DNA from: Novosphingobium guangzhouense
Lineage (GTDB): Bacteria > Pseudomonadota > Alphaproteobacteria > Sphingomonadales > Sphingomonadaceae
Direction: 5' to 3'
NCBI RefSeq assembly: GCF_002896965.1
Contig: NZ_LYMM01000029.1
Coordinates: forward strand, 124,001-188,000
DNA length: 64,000 nucleotides
The translations under genes were made by a program, and so were the position numbers. Under the pieces are notes generated by a model. It was given only the letters and a program-made list of their open reading frames with translations, ran no database searches and was not told where the DNA came from. Shown piece after piece: positions 53,082 through 61,767 of the stretch (position 1 is its first letter; each line of letters begins with the position of its first letter).

Positions 53082-54605
53082 TCAAGCCACCATGCCGCGC
53101 TGAATGAACTCGGCGACAAGCAGAACCACGAACAATCCGCAGAGCGCAGCGGTCCCGGCATAAAAGTACTTGCGACGCTTGGCGCGGAGCGCCCGCGCAC
53201 GATCGGTCAGGCTGTGCGAAATCGCTCCCAGCACCGGCAGGCCGGTCGCCTTTTCCAGCCCCGCCGTCGTGGCGAACACCGAACGCACCCGGCTCAGCGC
53301 AAAGGCCGCCGCGCAACCGCCCGCAAAGCCGACGATCAGCACTCCGAGAAGCAGCACCGGACGATTGGGCGCGACCGGGGTGCGCGGGCTCGTCGGCGGA
53401 TCGACCACCTGGAACTTCACCGCCTCGCGCTCAGTCTTCACCTCGCCGCGAAGACGCAGTTCCTCACGATCCTGCAGAAGCTTGTCGTATTGCTGGCGCA
53501 GCACGTCATAGTCTCGATTGATGCGCTGGGCTTCAGTTGCAAGTTCGGGATCGGAAATCGCGGACGCCGTCAATGAAGCAATATCGGACTGCGTCGCCGC
53601 CTTGCGCGACTGCAGCGCCTGAACGCTGGCCTGCCGCTCGGCACGAATCGACTGAAGCGAGGAATAGGCCGGATTGATCGTGCCGCCACCGTTCGCGGCT
53701 TCCTGTGCCGCGGGACCGCGCAGAGCCGCGACCTGATTCTTGGCGGCGATCACATCGGGGTGGTTCTCGGTGAGGCCGCGTGCCCGCATGGCTGCAAGGT
53801 CCGCCTGTGCCCGCGCCAGCGAAGACTGTGCTCCGCCGTCCGCTGCACCGCCTGCGATTGTCCGGGGCGTGCCTGCAAGCTGCCCGTCGATAGCCGCCAG
53901 AGCGCTCTGCGCTGCCGAAAGATCGGCTTCGATGTCCCGCAGGGTCGCGCGTGAACTCTCCAGGCGCTGCGCCACGGCAGCACCGCCCAGCGCCATTTCG
54001 GGATGCTGGGCTTCAAAGGCACTGCGCTTGGTCTCGGCGGATTCCAGCTCCCGCTCTCGGGCGCGCAACTGCTGGTTCACGAATTCCAGCGTTTCGACCA
54101 TGTCGCCGCGATTGCCGGAGAGGTTCTCCTCACGGAAAATATCGATCAGCTTCTGAGCGACGTTCTGCGCCAGCCGCGCGTTTTCCGCGTCGGAGAACGA
54201 GCTGTCATTGGCCGTTGCCGTAATCTCGAAGAGGTTATCCTCCTGGCTCACGACCTTGACGTTCTTACCCAGCTTGAGGACCGCAGCCTCCATCGCCTTG
54301 GGACTTTCGATAGTGTCTCCAAGGCGCGTGGCACGCACAACTTTCTCAAGGTTTACAGCGCTGGTCAGCGTCTGCCGGATGCGTTCGATATCGCGCTTCT
54401 TGTCCGCCACGCCGATGCCAACCTGCTCGGCCAAAGCATCGTCCAGTTGTATGAAGATGCGCGCATGGGATTCGTAGCTATTGGGAATCAACGCCACGAC
54501 CAGCCAGCCGGCAAGACACACCGCCCATGCCACGCCCAGCGCGATCCAGCGGCGATGCCAGATGCTGTGCAGCCCGGCGAGCAGTTCTTCGTAGAGCGAG
54601 TCCAT
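53082..54605 (-). CDS. Polysaccharide chain-length determinant protein, exosortase A system
   Basis: A 507-residue Wzz/GumC-type co-polymerase of the inner membrane. Membrane helix near residues 19-38, a long periplasmic coiled-coil region (about 150-370, many Ala/Arg/Glu), the proline-rich DPPTSPRTPVAPNRP before the second helix, and a C-terminal cytoplasmic segment with a third helix (about 480-500). It sets polymer length together with the kinase. Confidence 0.93.
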   Translation of the reverse strand: MDSLYEELLAGLHSIWHRRWIALGVAWAVCLAGWLVVALIPNSYESHARIFIQLDDALAEQVGIGVADKKRDIERIRQTLTSAVNLEKVVRATRLGDTIESPKAMEAAVLKLGKNVKVVSQEDNLFEITATANDSSFSDAENARLAQNVAQKLIDIFREENLSGNRGDMVETLEFVNQQLRARERELESAETKRSAFEAQHPEMALGGAAVAQRLESSRATLRDIEADLSAAQSALAAIDGQLAGTPRTIAGGAADGGAQSSLARAQADLAAMRARGLTENHPDVIAAKNQVAALRGPAAQEAANGGGTINPAYSSLQSIRAERQASVQALQSRKAATQSDIASLTASAISDPELATEAQRINRDYDVLRQQYDKLLQDREELRLRGEVKTEREAVKFQVVDPPTSPRTPVAPNRPVLLLGVLIVGFAGGCAAAFALSRVRSVFATTAGLEKATGLPVLGAISHSLTDRARALRAKRRKYFYAGTAALCGLFVVLLVAEFIQRGMVA

Positions 54606-54606
54606 C

Positions 54607-55251
54607 TTAGAACATGCTCTCCGGAATGATTATAACGTCGCCCGGAGCGAGCATGACGTTTGCCTTGCTGTCACCTTTCTTCAGCAGATCGCCAAGGCGC
54701 AGCTTATATTCCTGCTGCTTGCCCGCCGTCTTGTCGAAGCGGATCAGGCGCGCGCTGTTGCCGGACGCATATTCGGACAGCCCGCCCACCGCGATCATCG
54801 CATCAAGCACCGTCATGTTCGCGCGATAAGGGATTGAAGCCGGCTTCTCGGTGGCGCCGACGATACGGATCTGCTGGCTGAACGTGCCCGAAAAACCATC
54901 GACGATGACCGAGACCAGCGGATCCTCGATGTACTGTGAAAGCTGCAGGCGGATGTCCTCGGCCAGCATCGAGGGTGTCTTGCCCACGGCGGGCATGTCG
55001 GTGATCAGCGGGGTCGTGATGCGCCCGTCGGGGCGAACCTGCACCTTCGCGCCGAGTTCGGGATTGCGCCAGACGAAGACGGTCAACTGATCGAGCGGGC
55101 CGATGATATACTCCTCGCCCGGCCCTTCCTGCATCGCCACGAACGACGCCGGCGGCAGTTCGCGCGCCGGGCCGCCAGAAGCAGCGCATCCGGTCAGGGC
55201 GACGCTGGCAAGCGCAGCGGCGGCCAGAAGTCGGGCTGGAAGATGCGGCAT
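54607..55251 (-). CDS. Polysaccharide export lipoprotein, exosortase A system (Wza-like)
   Basis: A 214-residue outer-membrane export protein. Lipoprotein signal peptide with lipobox LTGC (Cys about 22). Then the poly-export domain YIIGPLDQLTVFVWRNPEL and a SLBB-type segment (VVDGFSGTFSQQIRIVGA). It is first gene after a 170-base regulatory gap, so the main export operon probably starts here. It ends one base before the chain-length gene start. Confidence 0.94.
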   Translation of the reverse strand: MPHLPARLLAAAALASVALTGCAASGGPARELPPASFVAMQEGPGEEYIIGPLDQLTVFVWRNPELGAKVQVRPDGRITTPLITDMPAVGKTPSMLAEDIRLQLSQYIEDPLVSVIVDGFSGTFSQQIRIVGATEKPASIPYRANMTVLDAMIAVGGLSEYASGNSARLIRFDKTAGKQQEYKLRLGDLLKKGDSKANVMLAPGDVIIIPESMF

Positions 55252-55352
55252 GAACGTGTCCTCGTCTTATAACCGCCCCTCTCCACGCCATGGACGCGGA
55301 TCGGAGCCGGCAAAATCAGCCCCCCGTATCAATGCAAACGATGAATTTTGCG

Positions 55353-55395
55353 TTAGCCTTGCAAGGCTAATTCCCAGCAGGTCCCAAATCGGGAC
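55353..55395 (-). promoter_or_regulatory. Palindromes and sigma-54-like promoter before the export operon
   Basis: TTAGCCTTGCAAGGCTAA (55353-55370) is a perfect 18-base palindrome. On the minus strand GGGAATTAGCCTTGCA (55375-55360) has the GG-N10-GC spacing of sigma-54 -24/-12 promoters. Directly behind it lies GTCCCAAATCGGGAC (55381-55395), the element also found at 39453. A promoter for the export lipoprotein operon is inferred; exosortase/PEP-CTERM systems are often sigma-54 controlled. Confidence 0.5.
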
Positions 55396-55421
55396 GCAGC
55401 GATCAAGGGGTTAACACAAAG

Positions 55422-56651
55422 TCAGACAAGCATTTCCCTGGCTGGCCCCTGCCCCAGAAATTGCGCGGGGCTGGCGCTGGCCCCATAGGCGCCTGCACAG
55501 AAGACGGCTATCAAATCGCCTTCTTGCGCGATCGGGAAGCCGCCCTTGTCAGCCAACTTGTCGAGCGGCGTGCAAAGACAGCCCACGATCGATGCTTCTT
55601 CCTCCACCGGCGCAACGAAACGGGTAGCGATAGCCGAAGGGTAGTTGCGGCGCACCACCGTCCCGAAGTTGCCCGATGCGGCAAGTTGGTGGTGCAGCCC
55701 ACCATCAGTCACCAGGAAAACCTCTCCATGACTGATCTTTCGATCGACGATACGGGCGATGTAGACCCCCGCCTCGCCCACCAGATAGCGGCCCAGTTCG
55801 ATGCAGAATTCCGTCTCGCGCAATATGTCCGGCAGAGACTGCATCTGCTCCCCCAGCCGCCCTCCGACAAGCGACAGGTCCAGCGGAGCGTCACCTGGAA
55901 AATAGGGGATGCCCAGACCACCTCCCAGATTGCAATGAGGCAATGCCACTGCGCTTTCACTGGCAAGTCGAGCGGCAAGGACTAGCGTCTGCCCCTGTGC
56001 TTCTGCGATTGCCTCCGCGTCGAGCGCCTGACTGCCGGCAAAGATATGGAAGCCGCGCCATTCCGCCCCGCTCTGAACGATTTCACGTGTCAGGGCCGGG
56101 ACCAGTTCGGCATCCACCCCGAACGGCTTGGCACCGCCGCCCATCTTCATGCCAGACCCCTTGAGGTCGAAATCAGGATTCACCCGGATGGCCAGCCGCG
56201 GCCTAGTTCCCAGCCGATCCCCGATAGCGATCGCCCGCCTTGCTTCGCCGGCGGATTCCAGGTTGAGCGTCACCCCCGCCCGGATAGCCGCTTCAAGTTC
56301 GGCGTCACGTTTGCCCGGCCCCGCGAAGCTCACTTTACCAAGGGGCAAGCCGGCAGCGCGGATACGTTCAAGTTCGCCGCCCGAAGCAATGTCGAAACCA
56401 TCGACCAGCCCCGCCATCAGCGAAAGCAGCGGGCCGAAAGGGTTGGCCTTTACGGCGTAGTGCAGCGCCACTTGCTCGGGCAGTGCAGCGCGAAGTTCCG
56501 CAACACGACTGCGCACCAGATCGGCACTGTAAAGAAACAGTGGCGTCTCCCCGCCAGCTTGCGCCACCCAATGCGTGACGGGCTTGCCGCCGACACCCAG
56601 AACTCCGCCGATCGCCTCATAGCCGGATGGAATTGGTCCAAGAGCTTTCAC
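55422..56651 (-). CDS. PLP-dependent decarboxylase, exosortase A system
   Basis: A 409-residue fold-type III decarboxylase (ornithine/diaminopimelate decarboxylase group). The PLP lysine is Lys68 in HYAVKANPFG; other motifs are HIFAGSQ, CNLGGGLGIPYF and CAGAYGASASP, where the active-site Cys would sit. In this locus it probably makes an amine used with the acyl-CoA ligase and carrier protein. Its ATG overlaps the ligase stop by 4 bases. Confidence 0.93.
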   Translation of the reverse strand: MKALGPIPSGYEAIGGVLGVGGKPVTHWVAQAGGETPLFLYSADLVRSRVAELRAALPEQVALHYAVKANPFGPLLSLMAGLVDGFDIASGGELERIRAAGLPLGKVSFAGPGKRDAELEAAIRAGVTLNLESAGEARRAIAIGDRLGTRPRLAIRVNPDFDLKGSGMKMGGGAKPFGVDAELVPALTREIVQSGAEWRGFHIFAGSQALDAEAIAEAQGQTLVLAARLASESAVALPHCNLGGGLGIPYFPGDAPLDLSLVGGRLGEQMQSLPDILRETEFCIELGRYLVGEAGVYIARIVDRKISHGEVFLVTDGGLHHQLAASGNFGTVVRRNYPSAIATRFVAPVEEEASIVGCLCTPLDKLADKGGFPIAQEGDLIAVFCAGAYGASASPAQFLGQGPAREMLV

Positions 56652-58186
56652 GACAGCACCGACCCGGCGATCTCTGCGGCCAGCCCCGTGCGATCAAGCT
56701 TGCCATTAGGCCCAACGGGCATCACCTCGCGCCAGTGTATCACCTTGGGCTGCATAAAGTTTGGCAATTCCTGCATTAGTTTACGTGGGAGATTTTCCAT
56801 CGGATCTAAGATTCCGGGTGCCGCCCGAACGACAAGATGCACCGCATGACCAAGCCGTTCATCGGCGACACCAAGAGCGACCGCTTCTGCGACGAGCCCG
56901 GTCGACAGGGCGGCCTCCTCGACTTCCTGAGGTGAAATGCGGTTACCCGCGCTTTTGATCATCGCATCGCGCCGTCCGACAAAATAGAGCAGCCCATCCG
57001 CGCTCCGCTTCACACGGTCACCCGACCACACGGCAATACCACCATACCGCGATGCTGCCGGCGCAGGTCTGAAGCGTTCGGCCGTGCGTGCTGCATCCTT
57101 CCAGTAACCTTGCGCCACCAGAGGACCGCAATGCACCAGCTCGCCCTCTTCCTCATCCTGAGAAATGCACCCCAACTCATTGACAACTAATATCTCAGCG
57201 TGAGGAATGGCCTTACCCATTGATGTAGGATGTGCGTCCACCAGATCGGGATCAAGATAGGTCGATCGAAAAGCTTCCGTGAGCCCATACATCGGAAACA
57301 GCTTCGCTTCGGGGAACATCGTGCGTAACCGCCGGACCAGATCAATCGTCAAGGCCCCGCCGCTGTTGGTAAGACGGCGCAACCTTGAGGCAGTCGCATC
57401 CGGCCATTCCACTTCAGTAACCTGCACCCATAAGGGCGGCACGGCGGCCAGCGTTGTGATGGCATGACGCTCCACCGCCTTCACCAGATCGCGGGGCGTC
57501 AGATAGTCCAGTGGGACGATACAGCCGCCAGCGTACCACGTGGATAGCAACTGGTTCTGTCCATAGTCGAAACTCAGCGGCAACACAGCCAGCGTCCTGT
57601 CGGACTTTTCCAGATCCAAGTAACCCGCGACGCTTTCGGCACCTAGCCACATATTGGCGTGACTGAGCATGACGCCTTTGGGGCGTCCGGTGGAACCGCT
57701 TGTATAAAGGATGGCCCCAAGATCGTCCGGGTTCCCGGAGGAAGGCGGCAGAAGCTTATCGAATTCGGCTACTCTACCAAGTGCCTCCGCCTCTCCCAAG
57801 GACCGGCAGCCTTCGGGTACGTCACCGGGCTCAAGCGTATTGATTCGCGCCGGTGTACCAATCAGAAGCGACGCGCCACTGTCGGACAGGATATGCGCCA
57901 CCTGCGCATGCTTCAGCAACGGATTGATCGGCACATGGACCAGCCCCGCTCGCGCTGCCGCCAGCGGCATCAGGCAAGTCAGTTCGCCTTTCGCGGCCCA
58001 GGTCGCAACGCGGGCTCCTTTTTCGGGAACTTCGGCGGACAGCCACGCGGCCATCCGGGCTACACGCGTTCTTAAGTCCTTCCAGCTAATGACGCCTTCG
58101 CGCAGTACAAGTGCGTCATCTTCGTCTGCCCCGCACAGTGCCAGGTGGTCGAGCGGCAGGATCGGATTGTCGGCGCTGCCGGACAT
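56648..58186 (-). CDS. Acyl-CoA ligase (AMP-forming), exosortase A system
   Basis: A 512-residue ANL-superfamily enzyme that adenylates and transfers a carboxylic acid. The AMP-binding P-loop LYTSGSTGRPKG is at about residues 155-166; MYGLTEAFRS and the hinge region GRRDAMIKSAGNRISPQEVE complete the set. ATG at 58186 (MSGSADNPILPLDH) is preferred; an upstream TTG at 58219 lacks a ribosome site. It likely charges the neighbouring acyl carrier protein or CoA. Confidence 0.92.
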   Translation of the reverse strand: MSGSADNPILPLDHLALCGADEDDALVLREGVISWKDLRTRVARMAAWLSAEVPEKGARVATWAAKGELTCLMPLAAARAGLVHVPINPLLKHAQVAHILSDSGASLLIGTPARINTLEPGDVPEGCRSLGEAEALGRVAEFDKLLPPSSGNPDDLGAILYTSGSTGRPKGVMLSHANMWLGAESVAGYLDLEKSDRTLAVLPLSFDYGQNQLLSTWYAGGCIVPLDYLTPRDLVKAVERHAITTLAAVPPLWVQVTEVEWPDATASRLRRLTNSGGALTIDLVRRLRTMFPEAKLFPMYGLTEAFRSTYLDPDLVDAHPTSMGKAIPHAEILVVNELGCISQDEEEGELVHCGPLVAQGYWKDAARTAERFRPAPAASRYGGIAVWSGDRVKRSADGLLYFVGRRDAMIKSAGNRISPQEVEEAALSTGLVAEAVALGVADERLGHAVHLVVRAAPGILDPMENLPRKLMQELPNFMQPKVIHWREVMPVGPNGKLDRTGLAAEIAGSVLS

Positions 58187-58212
58187 GTGACGGAAAGGCT
58201 CCAGGAAAGTAC

Positions 58213-59241
58213 GTGACAAGTTTGCGGATCGACTATCACTCCGATCTTAAGGAAGTGCAATCGGATGAAGCGCTTGCGCGGCTGCTGTCCGATGCGGAGC
58301 AGTGCGCGCCTTTCGACCGGCTCGCCTGGTGGCAGGGGCTGACTGAGCATTGCGGAATGACGGCGCTGCTCGCCGTTGCCCGTTCTGATGATGGCATCGC
58401 CGTGCTACCGCTTTCGGGGAGTTCGGGCCGCCTTGCCGCGCTGAGCAACTGGTACACGTTTCGCTTCCGCCCGATCGTGACGGGTTCCCCTCCACTTGAG
58501 GGCCTGGCCCGCGACCTTGCCCGCAGAGCGCATCGCCTTACCCTTCACGGCCTGCCTGATGAGGACGGAAGCGCCTCCGACCTAGCTTCTGCGTTCCGGG
58601 CCGCAGGCTGGCTCGTCAGGCGCGACCGTTGCGATACCAATCGCATCCTTGCCGTAGAAGGCCGGAAATTCGACGAATACCTCGCAGGCCGCCCCGGCAA
58701 GTTGCGCACAACGCTGAAGCGCAAAACGGCCAAAGTGGCGACACATATCCTGACCCGCTTCGACGCCGAAGCCTGGGACGAGTATGAGGCCATCTACGCA
58801 CAAAGCTGGAAACCCGAGGAAGGCTCCCACGCGTTTCTCCGCGCCTTTGCCAAGGCTGAAGGTGAGGCAGGTCGCCTGCGGCTTGCCTTGGCACACGCCG
58901 TCGATCCTTCCGCCAAAGAACCCTCCCCCGCAATCGCGGCACAGATGTGGACCGTCGAAGGCGGCACTGCCTTCATCCACAAACTGGCCCATCGCGAAAG
59001 CGGCAAGGCCCTGTCGCCGGGCTCCGTCCTCACAGCGGCGCTGATGCGCCACGTCATGGAAGTTGATGGAGTGAGCCTCATCGATTTCGGCACCGGGGAT
59101 GATCCGTACAAGCGGGACTGGATGGAGACGCAACGCCCGCGTTACCGGCTGGACATGGTTCGGCCACTCAATGCGCGCAATTGGGCCTATCTTGCTTGCA
59201 AGTGGGTCCGCTCTCTTGCCGCAGGTGCGAAGCGCAGCTAG
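58213..59241 (+). CDS. GNAT-family acyltransferase of the exosortase A locus
   Basis: A 342-residue protein with a BioF2-like/FemAB-type GNAT domain: FDEYLAGRPGKLRTTLKRK (about residue 150), WDEYEAIYAQSWKPEEGSH, and LIDFGTGDDPYKRDWMETQR. It probably acylates a sugar or amine in polysaccharide assembly. GTG start at 58213 is supported by AGGAAAG 3-4 bases before. It is divergent from the ligase with 26 bases between start codons and heads a four-gene plus-strand unit. Confidence 0.85.
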   Translation: MTSLRIDYHSDLKEVQSDEALARLLSDAEQCAPFDRLAWWQGLTEHCGMTALLAVARSDDGIAVLPLSGSSGRLAALSNWYTFRFRPIVTGSPPLEGLARDLARRAHRLTLHGLPDEDGSASDLASAFRAAGWLVRRDRCDTNRILAVEGRKFDEYLAGRPGKLRTTLKRKTAKVATHILTRFDAEAWDEYEAIYAQSWKPEEGSHAFLRAFAKAEGEAGRLRLALAHAVDPSAKEPSPAIAAQMWTVEGGTAFIHKLAHRESGKALSPGSVLTAALMRHVMEVDGVSLIDFGTGDDPYKRDWMETQRPRYRLDMVRPLNARNWAYLACKWVRSLAAGAKRS

Positions 59242-59278
59242 AGGGCGGCCGTTAAGAATGACAGATTGCCGAGGGGCC

Positions 59279-59539
59279 ATGCCAGACCAAACCGACCTGC
59301 TGCTGCGCCGCATCCTGACCGATGTGCTCGGGCTCAAGCCGGGTCAAGCTGATACGTTCGATGCCGATACCGGCCTTTTCGGGCACCTTCCCGAACTCGA
59401 TTCGATGGCTGTCGCCGGGCTCCTTACCGAGTTGGAAGATCGGCTAGACATCATCATCGAAGATGACGAGATCGAGGGCGAGATGCTGGAAACCTACGGC
59501 GGTCTGCGTAGCTTCGTCGAGGCGAAGCGCGGATCCTGA
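59279..59539 (+). CDS. Acyl carrier protein of the exosortase A locus
   Basis: An 86-residue acidic carrier protein. The 4'-phosphopantetheine attachment site is Ser42 in LPELDSMAVAGLL; the helix pattern LLTELEDRLDIIIEDDEIEG matches carrier proteins. ATG at 59279 has GAGGGG 2-4 bases before; an ATG at 59258 is in frame. It overlaps the next gene (TGATG). It probably carries the acyl group made by the locus ligase. Confidence 0.9.
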   Translation: MPDQTDLLLRRILTDVLGLKPGQADTFDADTGLFGHLPELDSMAVAGLLTELEDRLDIIIEDDEIEGEMLETYGGLRSFVEAKRGS

Positions 59540-60213
59540 TGCTGCCGGCAAGCTGGCCCTGCCCGCTCCCAGACGGCCAAGCCAGCAAGGAATTCGCGCT
59601 GTGTCGGGACACATCCCGACAGCGGCGACTGCTCATCGTTCCCGCGCTGTTCGACGAAGGTAACAAGCTTCGGCGTTTCACCGTCGAAGTCATGCGCAGG
59701 CTCGATGCCGCGGGAATTGATACGTTCCTGCCAGACCTGCCCGGCTGCAACGAAAGCGTGCGGCCCTTGCATGAGCAGACACCTGCAATCTGGATCGAAA
59801 GCATGGCCGCCGCCGCCCGACACTTCGGCGCCACTCACGTGCTCGCGATACGCGGCGGAAGCCTGTTCGCGCCGCGGTTCTTGCCCGTGGTGCACTATGC
59901 CCCGGTCAAAGGCGCAGCCATTCTGCGACAAATGTTGCGGGCCCGTGTTCTTGCATCGCGTGAGAGCGGCAACGAGGAGAACCGCGATACTCTTGTCGAA
60001 CAAGCCATGGCTCACGGCATCACACTGGCAGGATACCCGCTTGGCGCGGAATTTTTCCGGAATTTCGATGTGCTTACGCCCGCGCCCGAAGCCGATGTGA
60101 TAGACCAAACCGAAATCGGCGGCAGCGGATTATGGCTCCGCGCGGAACCGGACGAGAACCCGGCGCAGGCCGAATGCCTTGCAACCATCCTGACCCGGCG
60201 TATCAGGCAATGA
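59539..60213 (+). CDS. Hydrolase 2, exosortase A system-associated (alpha/beta fold)
   Basis: A 224-residue alpha/beta-hydrolase-fold protein. LLIVPALFDEGNKLRRF matches the exosortase hydrolase-2 family. At the nucleophile elbow the sequence is AIRGG (residues 103-107), so Arg105 stands where serine is expected; it may not be a hydrolase. Start overlaps the acyl carrier protein stop; stop overlaps the hydrolase 1 start (ATGA). A 20-base inverted repeat lies within the gene at 59602-59621. Confidence 0.85.
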   Translation: MLPASWPCPLPDGQASKEFALCRDTSRQRRLLIVPALFDEGNKLRRFTVEVMRRLDAAGIDTFLPDLPGCNESVRPLHEQTPAIWIESMAAAARHFGATHVLAIRGGSLFAPRFLPVVHYAPVKGAAILRQMLRARVLASRESGNEENRDTLVEQAMAHGITLAGYPLGAEFFRNFDVLTPAPEADVIDQTEIGGSGLWLRAEPDENPAQAECLATILTRRIRQ

Positions 60214-60986
60214 CAAGGCGCCATCTGACATTCAATTGTGCAGGCGACCAGATTTTCGCCACTCTGGACGATGCGCCGGGGGCTGCCGCCTTGCTTATCG
60301 TGTCAGGCGGCAACGAAATTCGCGCCGGCGCATGGAACGGGCAAGCCCTTCTGGCGGCAAGGATCGCGGATGCCGGATTCCCGGTGTTGCGTTTCGATCG
60401 GCGAGGCATCGGGGATAGCGCGGGGGCCAACCTCGGCTTCCGGGGAAGCGCCCCGGACATCGCGGCCGCGTTACGCGCGTTACGCAACGAGCTCCCGCAA
60501 GTGCAACGCATCGTCGGCTTTGGTAACTGCGACGCAGCTGCGGCGCTGATGCTGAGCCGCGGGACAGGATTCGATGCGCTGGTGCTGTCAAATCCTTGGA
60601 CGCTCGATGGCGCTGATGACGCACCTTCAAGCGCGGTGATCCGCGATCATTACCGGCGGCGCCTCGCCAATCCTGCTGCGATAAGGCGACTGCTGAGCGG
60701 TAAGGTGTCGCTGACCAAACTGGCGAGAAGTGCTATGTCCGCCCTTGCCCCCTCACCGTCGGCGCCATCGGGCCTTGCCGGTGAATTATCGGAAGCGATA
60801 TCCGGATTCGGCGGCCCGATCCGGTTCGTGACGGCCGGCCGGGACCGCACGGGCATCGCGTTCCTATCGCTATGGAACAAGGGCGATACGCGCATCCGAA
60901 CATTTCCGGATGCTACGCACAGCTACGTAGAGCCTCAGGCGCAAGATTGGCTGATAGAGCGAGTGCTGGAAATGCTGCGCAACTGA
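60210..60986 (+). CDS. Hydrolase 1, exosortase A system-associated (alpha/beta fold)
   Basis: A 258-residue alpha/beta-hydrolase. The nucleophile elbow is GFGNCDAAAAL with Cys107 in place of serine; the likely acid is Asp212 (AGRDRTG) and the base His237 (DATHSYV). FPVLRFDRRGIGDSAG and LSNPW are family features. A thiol hydrolase acting on an acyl-carrier or acyl-CoA thioester is plausible. It is last gene of the plus-strand unit and convergent with the merR-like gene 7 bases away. Confidence 0.88.
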   Translation: MTRRHLTFNCAGDQIFATLDDAPGAAALLIVSGGNEIRAGAWNGQALLAARIADAGFPVLRFDRRGIGDSAGANLGFRGSAPDIAAALRALRNELPQVQRIVGFGNCDAAAALMLSRGTGFDALVLSNPWTLDGADDAPSSAVIRDHYRRRLANPAAIRRLLSGKVSLTKLARSAMSALAPSPSAPSGLAGELSEAISGFGGPIRFVTAGRDRTGIAFLSLWNKGDTRIRTFPDATHSYVEPQAQDWLIERVLEMLRN

Positions 60987-60993
60987 AACGTTC

Positions 60994-61407
60994 TCATGCC
61001 CTTGAAAGAGCGGATGCCAGACTTTTGCGAATCAGCCCAAGTTTCTCGAAGAATGCTGCTGTCGGCAGTTCTTCCATAGCCGCCGAATCATAGGCGGTAC
61101 TGCTGTCCGCCCCGGATGGTATCTTATCGGATATCGCCTTCGCTGCCCCGCGAAGCGTATATCCTTCGCGGTGGACCAGACGATCTATCTCCCCGATCAG
61201 CGCTACGTCCTCCGGGCGATAATACCGGCGGTTGCCGCTACGCTTGATGGGTTGCAGTGCCGGGAATTGCTCTTCCCAATAGCGCAGGACATGCGCACGA
61301 ATGCCAAGCGCCTTTGCCACCTCGCCAATCGTGCGAAGTGCCTGAGGCTCCTTGCCATCGTCGAAAAGGGCCTGCGCTGACGGCATGCCAGTTACTGAAT
61401 CGTCCAT
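60994..61407 (-). CDS. MerR-family transcriptional regulator
   Basis: A 137-residue regulator with a MerR helix-turn-helix: LRTIGEVAKALGIRAHVLRY, WEEQFPALQPIKRSGNRRYY. The C-terminal half has no cysteine metal site. A merR-like gene directly after ihfA is usual in alphaproteobacteria; its target is unknown. ATG at 61407 gives MDDSVTGMP. It ends 7 bases from the exosortase hydrolase 1 gene on the other strand. Confidence 0.9.
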   Translation of the reverse strand: MDDSVTGMPSAQALFDDGKEPQALRTIGEVAKALGIRAHVLRYWEEQFPALQPIKRSGNRRYYRPEDVALIGEIDRLVHREGYTLRGAAKAISDKIPSGADSSTAYDSAAMEELPTAAFFEKLGLIRKSLASALSRA

Positions 61408-61436
61408 ATCTGCCTTTTTCCGACGGCACTTTACCG

Positions 61437-61733
61437 TCAATCCGTGGCGATACGGTCCTTCAGCATCTGGCTGGCACGAAACGTCATTACGCGACGCGGC
61501 GTGATCGGCACTTCGACGCCGGTTTTCGGGTTACGGCCGACCCGCTCGCCCTTGTCGCGTAGCAGGAAGGTGCCGAAACCCGAAATCTTGACGTTTTCGC
61601 CATCGCTGAGGGCCGTGCACATGTGCTGCAGTATCGCTTCCACCATCGCAAGCGACTCGGCACGGGATATGCCCAGTTTGCGATGAATGGCTTCTGCAAT
61701 TTCGGCCCTGGTCAAAGTATCCGTAGAGCGCAT
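61437..61733 (-). CDS. ihfA: Integration host factor subunit alpha
   Basis: A 98-residue DNA-bending HU/IHF protein. Seen: [34 protein letters not shown] and the intercalating-proline arm [23 protein letters not shown] at 61733 gives [13 protein letters not shown] good -10/-35 pair lies upstream. IHF is a common helper at sigma-54 promoters, which may matter for the polysaccharide operon nearby. Confidence 0.95.
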   Translation of the reverse strand: MRSTDTLTRAEIAEAIHRKLGISRAESLAMVEAILQHMCTALSDGENVKISGFGTFLLRDKGERVGRNPKTGVEVPITPRRVMTFRASQMLKDRIATD

Positions 61734-61767
61734 CAAGCCCGCATCCCCATAGTGCGCCAATGGGTGG

